NCBI GenBank assembly: GCA_900756155.1
Contig: CAAEJV010000017.1
Location: 343,408-407,407, forward strand
Direction of reading: 5' to 3'
DNA: 64,000 nt
Source: Pasteurellaceae bacterium
GTDB taxonomy: Bacteria > Pseudomonadota > Gammaproteobacteria > Enterobacterales > Pasteurellaceae
Shown here: one piece after another, positions 17,406 to 25,083 of the stretch
How positions within the stretch are numbered: position 1 is the first letter of the stretch
How the letters are laid out: the number at the start of each line of letters is the position of its first letter
Notes under the pieces: model-generated
Told to the model about the DNA's origin: nothing
What the model saw: only the letters and a program-made list of their open reading frames with translations
Databases searched by the model: none
Made by a program: the position numbers and the translations under genes

Positions 17406-18796
17406 TTTATAAATTCTCCATTTAATAATTTAGGTAATAACAAATCCCTAGTATCTTTCAATACATCAATTTCAGACAGAAGCTGTTTTCTTTTTTCAAA
17501 TAAAGAAGAAGCATATTTCTGATGTAATTCAAGTAATTTAAAATTGGGTAATAATAAAGAGATTTGTTTCAAGTGTGTAGGTCCAAAGTTACGCTGGGCA
17601 GAACCTGAAGCTCGGATCTCCAATTCATGTTGTAATTGATTCTCAACAAAACCAGCAATAAAGCCTAATGTGCTTTTATTTTTAATAGGACGGAAACGGA
17701 TAACACTTGTATTGAGTGATAAAGGCAAATGTTCCTTCCTAACAAAAGCAAATCGTCCTAATGTTCCAGATGTTGAAACAACAATATCGTCTTCTTCAAG
17801 CTGGAAGTGTTTATATTTTCCAAAAGCTTCTTCCTTCGTGATTTTATTTGCGGTTGTTAATGTCAAGTCTCCATTCTGGATGCAGCGAATATTGATAAAC
17901 TTGATACCATCTTCTTCATCTGTATATTGCCAATTACGAATGCCTGGTCCTTCAAGGAAGTCAATGATTTCAGGTAGTGGTTTAACCTCCCACCCCTTAG
18001 GCACTTCAACCCCATCAATTTCCTCCATCTCACACGGAAACGCTTTGGCGGTTTCGGCTAATTCGGCGTAGCGTTCAGGCTGTGTTTGTGAAAGTGCGGT
18101 CAGTTCTTCGGGTGTTTTTCCGCTGATTGCCTGCATGGCTGCCAGCTCTGCTTGTTCAAGGCTTAGGCCGTCTGAAAGGGCTTGGACTTTGGCACGCACG
18201 GGGTCGAAATCGACAAACCAGCTTTTAAACAGGGCTTGGGCGATTTGTTCTAAGGTTTGGTTGATTTGGGTGTTGAGTTGGATTTTATTTTGAATATTAG
18301 ATAAATCTTTCGCTTTCTTATTTTCTATTTCAATGGATGCTAACCGCGGAATTTCTAGTGCTTTTAACACAGGTATTCTCATATTACTAACGGTTGCTCC
18401 TGTTCCTTCATTTATTAGAATTTGTCGTTGAACAAATGGGGAGCGTAGAGACCAGTAGAGATATTCAGCACTTATTTTGTTTCTATCGGCACGAAGTAAT
18501 ACTTGTCTTTGCCCTAGGCAACAGATTGGTTCTTTAGGAATTAAGCAAACTCTTCCCATCGGCGCTTCTCGGGTGATCACGATATCATTTTCTTGTGGAC
18601 TAGCTCTTTTGGTTCTATCTCTGTACCCTGAATAATCCGTATAGCTCGGTGATGATAAATCCAATACACCATCAGTGATGTTTTGATTTCTAATTACTAC
18701 ATAGCCGAAAGTTGTCCATGTCGGAGTTGAATGTGGACAATCCACGATTAATTCACATAAGCTATCTAAAGTATCAGTTTTAAAGTTATCACTCAT
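17393..18796 (-). CDS. hsdS: Type I restriction-modification specificity subunit
   Basis: HsdS supplies DNA target recognition for both methylation and restriction. The 467 residues show the two-domain layout. The first target-recognition domain covers residues 1 to about 160 and the central conserved helical region follows (NQTLEQIAQALFKSWFVDFDPV near residue 180). The second domain starts around EVPKGWEVKPLPEI near residue 270, and a C-terminal conserved helix ends in DTRDLLLPKLLNGEF. The target domains are AT-rich while the central region is more G+C-rich and holds one Haemophilus uptake signal (18092-18100) and one perfect neisserial uptake sequence (18167-18176). The start overlaps hsdM by 8 bases and the end overlaps the FRG gene by 13. 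Confidence 0.94.
   Translation of the reverse strand: MSDNFKTDTLDSLCELIVDCPHSTPTWTTFGYVVIRNQNITDGVLDLSSPSYTDYSGYRDRTKRASPQENDIVITREAPMGRVCLIPKEPICCLGQRQVLLRADRNKISAEYLYWSLRSPFVQRQILINEGTGATVSNMRIPVLKALEIPRLASIEIENKKAKDLSNIQNKIQLNTQINQTLEQIAQALFKSWFVDFDPVRAKVQALSDGLSLEQAELAAMQAISGKTPEELTALSQTQPERYAELAETAKAFPCEMEEIDGVEVPKGWEVKPLPEIIDFLEGPGIRNWQYTDEEDGIKFINIRCIQNGDLTLTTANKITKEEAFGKYKHFQLEEDDIVVSTSGTLGRFAFVRKEHLPLSLNTSVIRFRPIKNKSTLGFIAGFVENQLQHELEIRASGSAQRNFGPTHLKQISLLLPNFKLLELHQKYASSLFEKRKQLLSEIDVLKDTRDLLLPKLLNGEFIKWKT
18167..18176 (+). repeat. Neisseria-type DNA uptake sequence in hsdS
   Basis: GCCGTCTGAA, a perfect 10-base neisserial DNA uptake sequence, lies in the central conserved region of hsdS. 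It is 66 bases from a perfect Haemophilus uptake signal at 18092-18100. Confidence 0.85.
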
Positions 18797-20460
18797 ACCC
18801 TAATCCCCCTAAATTCTTCTTAATTTCCGCTTCCAATTCCGCACTTTTCGCAAATTGTTCCTTTAAAAGAGTAGTCAGATTTTGCATTTTTTCTGCAAAT
18901 GGTACGCCGTCGTCTTCTTGTTCTGCGGTGCCGACATAGCGTCCCGGTGTGAGGACGAAGTCGTTGTCTGCAATCTCTTCTAAAGTCGCGGATTTGCAGA
19001 AAGCGGCTTGGTCTTCGTAGCCGTCTGATTTTTGCCAAGCGTGGAGGGTATCGGCAATTTTGGCGATGTCGTCAGCGGTGAAATCGCGCAATACGCGGTC
19101 TTTCATATAGCCGATTTGGCGGGCGTCGATAAACAATACTTCACCTTTGCGCTTTTTGTTACGGTTTAAAAACCAAATGCAGGCGGGGATTTGGGTGTTG
19201 GTGAAGAGCTGGCCGGGCAGGGCAACCATACATTCGACCAAGTCGGCATTGATGATGGCTTTGCGGATTTCGCCTTCGTTGTTGGTTTGGCTGCTCATGG
19301 AGCCGTTGGCCAGCAATAATGCCATTTTGCCGTTGGGCGAGAGGTGGTAAATCATGTGTTGCAGCCAAGCGAAGTTGGCGTTGCCTTTGGGCGGCGTGCC
19401 GTATGCCCAACGTGGGTCGTCGGCCAGGGATTCGCTCCACCAATCGCTGATGTTGAATGGCGGGTTTGCCATGATGAAATCCATCTTTTTGTTGATGTGT
19501 TGCGGCTGGATGAAGCTGTCGGCGTTGTGTTTGCCGAAGTCGTAATCAATGCCGCGGATGGCCATATTCATGGCGGCGAGTTTCCAGGTGGTGGGGTTGA
19601 ATTCTTGCCCGTAGATGGACACGTTGTTGATGTTGCCTTGATGAGCGGTGATAAAGCGTTCGGTTTGCACGAAAAAGCCGCCGCTGCCCATGGCTGGGTC
19701 ATACACGCGGCCGGAGTATGGCTCGAGCATTTCGACAATCAGGGAAACAATGGATTTTGGCGTGAAATACTGTCCGCCGCGCTTGCCTTCTGCTTGGGCA
19801 AAGCGACCGAGGAAATATTCGTAAACGTGGCCAAGAATGTCTTTTGCTCCTAAATGTACGGGCTCGCCGTTGTAAGTCGGACGGGTAAAGTTGGTATCGG
19901 AAAAGAGGATAATCAGCCCGCGCAGGGTGTCTTCGTTTACGGCGTAGCCGCTGATGCGTTGGAGGACGCCTTTGAGTTTTTCGTTGTCTTTTTCAATGGC
20001 ATCGAAGGCATCGTCAATCAGTTTGGCTACGCCGGAAAATTTCCCTCCCCAAGGCAGCTCTGCGCCGATGTTTAAGATGGAAACGGCTTTAATTTCGTCC
20101 CAACGGGCTTGCTGCGGCACCCAGAACACATTGTCGGCGGTGTAGTAGTCGCGGTTTTCCAGTTCGACGGTTAAGGCTTCTTGATATTCTTCGTCTGTAT
20201 CGTAGAAAGTGCGGTCAAGATAGAGTGGATTTTCGGGGTCGCTAAGCTCTGCCTGAATTTTTTCTTGCTGATGGGTGAAGCTGTCGGAGATGTATTTAAG
20301 GAAAATTAAGCCGAGTACGATGTGTTTGTAATTGGCGGCATCAAGCTGCTGGCGCAGTTTATCGGCAGATGACCAAAGTTTTTCGTCTAATTCATTTAAA
20401 AATGCTTGTTGTAATGCGTGATTTTCATCGACAATCTTGGTCGTGTCGTGTCGTCTGCAT
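18789..20460 (-). CDS. hsdM: Type I methyltransferase subunit, phase-variable and out of frame here
   Basis: HsdM is the N6-adenine methylase of the type I complex. Seen are DPAMGSGGFFVQ (SAM binding) and FIMANPPFN (catalytic NPPF), and an N-terminal HsdM_N domain (LWSSADKLRQQL). The methylase frame is open from just downstream of 20460 to the stop at 18789. The only ATG with a good ribosome-binding site (AAGGA, 8-base spacing) is at 20460, and three ACGAC repeats place it one base out of frame; it reads 11 codons and stops at TGA (20425-20427). One, four or seven copies would give an in-frame protein of about 553-563 residues. The next in-frame candidate start is GTG at 20129, which would remove about 110 residues including part of HsdM_N. 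I infer that this copy is OFF. The stop overlaps hsdS by 8 bases. Confidence 0.9.
19020..19029 (+). repeat. Neisseria-type DNA uptake sequence variant in hsdM
   Basis: GCCGTCTGAT matches the 10-base neisserial DNA uptake sequence at nine positions. It lies near the 3' end of hsdM. A perfect Haemophilus uptake signal is in the same gene at 20207-20215. Confidence 0.6.
20440..20454 (-). repeat. Pentanucleotide tract ACGAC x3 at the hsdM start
   Basis: On the minus strand, three perfect tandem copies of ACGAC begin three bases after the hsdM ATG codon. Each 5-bp gain or loss shifts the frame. From the ATG to the conserved AAG-ATT-GTC codons there are 22 bases, so three copies are out of frame while one, four or seven are in frame. 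Pentanucleotide tracts in hsdM are known to drive phase variation in H. influenzae; the unit here differs slightly from the one I recall there. Confidence 0.85.
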
Positions 20461-20503
20461 AAAATTTATCCTTAGTAAAGTAATAATTCAATCAATAGTT
20501 AGT

Positions 20504-20532
20504 ATTTTATCGAAAATTTTTCTTCTCTACAA
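20504..20532 (-). promoter_or_regulatory. Candidate hsd operon promoter
   Basis: Minus strand TTGTAG, a 17-base spacer and TAAAAT lie about 45 bases upstream of the hsdM ATG. No other good promoter was seen between hsdM and the preceding terminator. Confidence 0.5.
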
Positions 20533-20570
20533 ACAATCATTTAGCAGTGAGATGATTTGTTTTTATGGAT

Positions 20571-20600
20571 AAAAAAAGCAACGCTGTAGCGCTGCTTTTT
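20571..20600 (-). terminator. Terminator after the NSS transporter gene
   Basis: AAAAAGCA-A-CGC pairs with GCG-C-TGCTTTTT around a TGTA loop, with a T run on the minus strand. It begins 8 bases after the transporter stop and separates the rsx-nth-transporter operon from hsdM. Confidence 0.8.
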
Positions 20601-20607
20601 AATTATG

Positions 20608-21981
20608 CTATATCAAATTACTAATAAAAATCACCAAAATAATTACAGGTACCACAAATTTAACATAGTTAAACCAAATTGTGGTGAAGAGCGAATTAGG
20701 TGTCGGTGATAGTTCTTTTTTCGCATCGTCTTTTAATACAAAGCCAACGAAAATCGCACAACCAAGTGCGGTCAGCATGAATAGGATATTGCCGCTAACG
20801 AAATCGAAGGCATCGAAAATGCTTTTACCGAAAATGGTAACATCTTTCCAAAGGTTATCACCTAGAATGGATGGCACATTACCTAATAAGAAAATCCCTA
20901 TTAAGGTAACAAAAATCGCTTTTCCACGGCGCATTCTGAGTTTTTCTTGTAATGCGGTGATGATGACTTCATAAATCGTAATTGACGTGGTTAATGCCGC
21001 AATAAGCAATAAACCGAAGAACACGATAGCAAAGAATTTACCCGCCCATAAATGTGAGAATACAATTGGTAAACTTTGGAAAACCAAGGTTGGCCCAGCG
21101 TTAGGTTCAATGCCGAATGTGAATAATGATGGGAAGATCATAAAACCACATAACACAGCGATAATAGTATTTGTGAAGCCTGTAATAACGGCTGTGTGAA
21201 TAAGGTTTTCTTCTTTATTTAAATAGCTTGAGAGAGTAATTAATACACCGAAACCAAGGCTTAATGCGAAGAACACTTGCCCTAATACGAAGATGAATAA
21301 TTTAGGTGTGATTTTGCTGAAATCAGGTTTTAAGTAGAAAGTCACACCTTCCATTGCGCCAGGTAAGGTGAGGTTACGAATCACCATACCAATTAGGAAG
21401 ATAAAGAGTAATGGCATTAAGTATTTAACGGAACGTTCAATCCCACCAATGATACCTTTCGCTAAAATAATGTAATTCACCGCCACGAACAGGAAGGTGT
21501 AAAGCATGATTTCCCATGGGCTGTTGCTGATGTGTAAATCGTAGAAATCTTTGGCCACATCTTTTGTAATTGGTGCGGAAATATCAAGAGTATTATTAAT
21601 CAGACTAATGATATAAGACATCACCCAACCACCAAGCACCATGTAATAGGCCATGATACCAAATGCGCCGAGAAGCCCCATGTAGCCGATAATTTTCCAA
21701 TATTTGGAGATATTTTTACCTTTATCTTGGATTTTGTCGCCAAAGGCATCAATGGAATTCACACGCAAACGGCGACCGATGACGTTTTCCACTAAAATCA
21801 TCGGGATACCAATCACAATCATCGCAATACAAAAGAGAAGTACATAGGCACCACCGCCATTTTCACCCACTAAATAAGGAAAGCGCCATGTTGCCCCAAA
21901 GCCGACAGTCGCTCCCGCAACGGTGAGCACATAAGTTAGTCGGCTAGACCACGTTTGGCGAGATTGATTGTTTGTTGTCAT
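20608..21981 (-). CDS. Sodium-dependent transporter, neurotransmitter:sodium symporter (NSS) family
   Basis: A 457-residue inner-membrane protein with about eleven to twelve hydrophobic segments. The LeuT-fold NSS signature is seen at the N-terminus (TWSSRLTYVLTVAGATVGFG, then WRFPYLVGENGGGAYVLLF). That first unwound helix binds sodium and substrate in NSS proteins, so the likely cargo is an amino acid, but the sequence does not reveal which one. It lies 26 bases downstream of nth on the same strand and probably shares the rsx-nth transcript. A hairpin follows it. Confidence 0.9.
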   Translation of the reverse strand: MTTNNQSRQTWSSRLTYVLTVAGATVGFGATWRFPYLVGENGGGAYVLLFCIAMIVIGIPMILVENVIGRRLRVNSIDAFGDKIQDKGKNISKYWKIIGYMGLLGAFGIMAYYMVLGGWVMSYIISLINNTLDISAPITKDVAKDFYDLHISNSPWEIMLYTFLFVAVNYIILAKGIIGGIERSVKYLMPLLFIFLIGMVIRNLTLPGAMEGVTFYLKPDFSKITPKLFIFVLGQVFFALSLGFGVLITLSSYLNKEENLIHTAVITGFTNTIIAVLCGFMIFPSLFTFGIEPNAGPTLVFQSLPIVFSHLWAGKFFAIVFFGLLLIAALTTSITIYEVIITALQEKLRMRRGKAIFVTLIGIFLLGNVPSILGDNLWKDVTIFGKSIFDAFDFVSGNILFMLTALGCAIFVGFVLKDDAKKELSPTPNSLFTTIWFNYVKFVVPVIILVIFISNLI

Positions 21982-22007
21982 AATATATTCCGTTTAATTG
22001 TATTCGT

Positions 22008-22643
22008 TTAATATTCTGTTTTTTCTTTGTATTCGCAGAGATCTTCAATGATGCAAGCACCGCAACGAGGTTTACGGGCAATGCAGGTATAACGCCCGTG
22101 TAAAATAAGCCAGTGATGCACATCGACTTTAAATTCTTTGGGTACGACTTTGAGTAGTTTTTCTTCCACTTTTACCACATCTTTACCAGGGGCAAAATTC
22201 GTACGGTTACATACGCGAAAAATATGGGTATCCACTGCAATAGTCGGGTGACCGAAAGCAGTATTTAATACCACATTCGCTGTTTTTCTGCCGACACCCG
22301 CAAGGGCTTCTAAGGCTTCACGGCTTTCAGGTACTTCGCCGTTGTGTTTTTCAACTAAATCACGGCAGGTTTTAATGATATTTTCTGCTTTGCTATTATA
22401 AAGCCCGATGGTTTTAATGTATTCTTTTAAACCCTCTAAGCCAAGATCTAAAATGGCTTGTGGTGTATTCGCCACAGGGAATAATTTTGCTGTTGCTTTA
22501 TTGACACCTTTATCGGTGGCTTGGGCCGATAAGATCACGGCGATGAGTAATTCGAAAGGCGAATTATACTCTAATTCCGTGGTGGGATGCGGGTTTTGCT
22601 CCCGAAGTCGAGTGAGGATTTCAATTCGTTTAGTTTGGTTCAT
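22008..22643 (-). CDS. nth: Endonuclease III
   Basis: A base-excision-repair DNA glycosylase/AP lyase for oxidised pyrimidines. The 211 residues match E. coli Nth. The helix-hairpin-helix LAGVGRKTANVVLN carries the catalytic Lys, and the following AVDTHIFRVCNR carries the catalytic Asp. The C-terminal [4Fe-4S] ligands are spaced C-X6-C-X2-C-X5-C (CIARKPRCGACIIEDLC). The ATG overlaps the rsxE stop by four bases, as in the E. coli rsxABCDGE-nth order. Confidence 0.96.
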   Translation of the reverse strand: MNQTKRIEILTRLREQNPHPTTELEYNSPFELLIAVILSAQATDKGVNKATAKLFPVANTPQAILDLGLEGLKEYIKTIGLYNSKAENIIKTCRDLVEKHNGEVPESREALEALAGVGRKTANVVLNTAFGHPTIAVDTHIFRVCNRTNFAPGKDVVKVEEKLLKVVPKEFKVDVHHWLILHGRYTCIARKPRCGACIIEDLCEYKEKTEY

Positions 22644-23350
22644 TTTTTCATATCAATTCGGTTTTTAATCGCCAGTAGGATACCTAATCCAATAAATGCA
22701 CCTGGCGGAAGAATAAAGAGTAAAAAGCTGCTGTCAGCGTGATAAATATGTAATGTCAGGAATTTTGCGCCTTGACCAAATAGGTTTTCAATGCCTTCAA
22801 AAAGGGTACCTTGGCCTAGGATTTCACGTAGCGCACCTAATACCGTGATACTTAAAGCCATACCTAATCCCATCGAAAAACCATCCCAGGCTGCATGTGC
22901 TACGCTATTTTTAGAGGCAAAGGCTTCGGCACGACCGATGACGATACAGTTAGTCACGATTAAAGGAATAAAAATCCCCAGTGCTTGATAGAGTGTATAG
23001 GTATAAGCATTCATCAATAATTGCACCACGGTTACGGTGGTGGCAATAATCATCACATAAATTGGAATACGGATTTCATGAGGGATTTGCTTACGAAAGA
23101 GCGAAACAACGGTGTTTGTACAGGTTAAAACCAACATAGTCGCCAAACCTAAACCTAATGCATTTGTTGCAGTACTTGAAACAGCCAACAGCGGACAGAG
23201 CCCCAATAATTGCACGAGGGTAGAGTTGTTTTTCCATACGCCTTGAATAAAGATTTCTTTCCAAACAGAAGGCGTTGACGTTATTTCTTCTGAATTTTCA
23301 ACCGCACTTTGCTCATCAAGTGCGGTCGTTTTCTCGGTTAAATCAGTCAT
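22640..23350 (-). CDS. rsxE: Electron transport complex subunit RsxE/RnfE
   Basis: A polytopic inner-membrane subunit of the Rsx/Rnf complex. The start at MTDLTEKTTALDEQ gives 236 residues; a longer frame to 23410 overlaps rsxG and is rejected. Typical RnfE segments are seen: FIQGVWKNNSTLVQLLGLCP near residue 33, LALSITVLGALREILGQGTLF and an ILPPGAFIGLGILLA helix at the end. About 27 N-terminal residues are acidic and hydrophilic and carry one uptake signal (AAGTGCGGT) within the coding sequence. It lies 10 bases after rsxG and overlaps nth by four. Confidence 0.93.
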   Translation of the reverse strand: MTDLTEKTTALDEQSAVENSEEITSTPSVWKEIFIQGVWKNNSTLVQLLGLCPLLAVSSTATNALGLGLATMLVLTCTNTVVSLFRKQIPHEIRIPIYVMIIATTVTVVQLLMNAYTYTLYQALGIFIPLIVTNCIVIGRAEAFASKNSVAHAAWDGFSMGLGMALSITVLGALREILGQGTLFEGIENLFGQGAKFLTLHIYHADSSFLLFILPPGAFIGLGILLAIKNRIDMKK

Positions 23351-23360
23351 AATAAATATC

Positions 23361-23987
23361 CTATTGCGCGTATTTTTTTGCCATCTCGTTGAGTAATGCC
23401 TCATTTTCAAGCATCACGAGAGCAGAGCGTTTTACTTGATTCACAATCGCGCGCGGCGTAATAGTTGCTCCGGAAAATTGATCAAATTTACCACCATCTT
23501 TTTTGACCGCCCAATCTTTTAGGCTTTCCGGTACGATAACTTGGTTTGTAAAACTTAAAATCCAATCAGAAATACGAAGTTCGATTTTATCGCCTAATCC
23601 AGGGGTTTCATGATGTTCGATGACACGCACACCTAAAACTTCACCTTTTGGTGTAATACCCACTAATAAACGGATATTCCCTGAATAACCATCTGGTGCC
23701 GTAGTTTCATAGGCATAGGCAGTGGGTACATGATCTTTAATAGCAAAATAGACTTTTTGAATACCTTTGAGTTTATCTTGCTCGGGCGTTTCAACGCTTT
23801 CAAGCAAGCTATTATTAAAATAATTTTGAGGGATGACTTGGAGTAATAACGCTTTTTGTTGTTCAGCCATGGCTTCATCAATTTTATCTTTTGTCAGCAT
23901 ATAAATGCCTGCAGAAACAGCGGTACATACAAGCGCAATAAAACCTAATAACAAACCAAAACGGGAGGTGACTTTAAAAATACCCAT
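23361..23987 (-). CDS. rsxG: Electron transport complex subunit RsxG/RnfG (covalent FMN)
   Basis: A membrane-anchored periplasmic FMN-binding subunit. The start at MGIFKVTSRFG gives 208 residues and has GGGAGAAA upstream. One N-terminal transmembrane helix (residues 10-30) is followed by a soluble FMN_bind domain. The motif FSGATITPRAI near residue 175 contains the Thr to which FMN is attached through phosphate. The ATG overlaps the rsxD stop by one base. Confidence 0.94.
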   Translation of the reverse strand: MGIFKVTSRFGLLLGFIALVCTAVSAGIYMLTKDKIDEAMAEQQKALLLQVIPQNYFNNSLLESVETPEQDKLKGIQKVYFAIKDHVPTAYAYETTAPDGYSGNIRLLVGITPKGEVLGVRVIEHHETPGLGDKIELRISDWILSFTNQVIVPESLKDWAVKKDGGKFDQFSGATITPRAIVNQVKRSALVMLENEALLNEMAKKYAQ

Positions 23988-25069
23988 TATTTTCTCCCTT
24001 TTGTAAAGTGTCCCGCTACGCGAGGGCGGGTATAGTGATCGATAAGTGGCACACAAATATTACTTAACAAAATCGCAAATGCCACGCCGTCAGGATAGTT
24101 TCCAAAGTAACGAATGAGGTAAACCAATAATCCGACCAAGGAACCAAATACAAGCTTGCCGCGAGGTGTAATAGACGCTGTAACAGGGTCAGTCGCAATA
24201 AAGAACGCGCCAAACATCATCGCGCCGCTAAAGAGTTGGCTAATCATACTTAAATGATGATGGCCTGACATCGCAGTGATAGTCGCTAAGGTCACAAAGG
24301 TCACGAGCATTGAAACGGGAATTTGCCAGTGAATTTTTTTCTTTAAGATTAATATAATTCCACCAAGCATGAATGCCAGATTGACTTGCCACCAACCTTC
24401 AGCAAAGTCAGTCCCGTTTTGTAATAAAATCGGTAATTTTACAAAATCATGGAATACGCTTTCATCGCCTTGATGCAAGTTATAGAAGATTTTGGCACTG
24501 TCTAATGGCGTAGCTTGTGTAATTCCATCAATGGAATGAACAAGTTGACTTAAGCTAAAACCGTCAGTGGTTAAGCCAGTGAAAATTAAAGAAAGAGAAT
24601 CCTCAAATGTTGGTGGTTCATTTAATAATGAAATCGGTGGCATCCAACTTGTCATTTGTAGTGGGAAAGAAATCAATAGCACCACATAACCCACCATAGC
24701 GGGATTAAACGGATTTTGTCCCAAGCCACCATAAACGTGTTTGCCTAGAATAACAGCGGAAAACGTACCGATTAGAATCACCCAATAAGGTGCATAAGGC
24801 GGAATCGCCATCGCTAAAATTAAGGCAGTCAGCACCACACTAAAATCTGAAATATAGACCAGGTTTGGCTTATTACGCAATTTGGTCACAATAAACTCAA
24901 GCAATAATGCGAAAGAAATAGCCAAAGCGGATTGCACCAAAACACCCATTCCAAAATAATAAATCTGCGTGAGCAGGGCAGGCAGCATGGCTGCAATCAC
25001 CCATAACATAATACGGGCGGTTAATTTGCCTGAATGGGTATGAGGCGAACTCACCATTTTCTTAAACAT
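23987..25069 (-). CDS. rsxD: Electron transport complex subunit RsxD/RnfD
   Basis: A 360-residue inner-membrane subunit related to NqrB. About nine hydrophobic segments are visible. Conserved stretches are GGLGQNPFNPAMVGYVVLL near residue 115 and ATDPVTASITPRGKLVFG near residue 290, which is the flavinylation region. It lies 14 bases downstream of rsxC and shares one base with rsxG. Confidence 0.94.
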   Translation of the reverse strand: MFKKMVSSPHTHSGKLTARIMLWVIAAMLPALLTQIYYFGMGVLVQSALAISFALLLEFIVTKLRNKPNLVYISDFSVVLTALILAMAIPPYAPYWVILIGTFSAVILGKHVYGGLGQNPFNPAMVGYVVLLISFPLQMTSWMPPISLLNEPPTFEDSLSLIFTGLTTDGFSLSQLVHSIDGITQATPLDSAKIFYNLHQGDESVFHDFVKLPILLQNGTDFAEGWWQVNLAFMLGGIILILKKKIHWQIPVSMLVTFVTLATITAMSGHHHLSMISQLFSGAMMFGAFFIATDPVTASITPRGKLVFGSLVGLLVYLIRYFGNYPDGVAFAILLSNICVPLIDHYTRPRVAGHFTKGRK

Positions 25070-25083
25070 AATCTTTTCCTGCG

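Noticed and set aside
19344..19853. A 169-codon plus-strand frame antisense to hsdM.
   Set aside because: It overlaps conserved methylase motifs on the other strand and arises from G+C-rich codon use.
18789..20129. hsdM starting at GTG 20129 as a complete 446-residue gene.
   Set aside because: The methylase frame with clear HsdM_N sequence continues about 110 codons upstream to the repeat tract and the ATG at 20460.
20369..20572. A 67-codon plus-strand frame over the hsdM start and promoter.
   Set aside because: It lies antisense to the hsdM N-terminus and promoter, without a ribosome-binding site or recognisable content.
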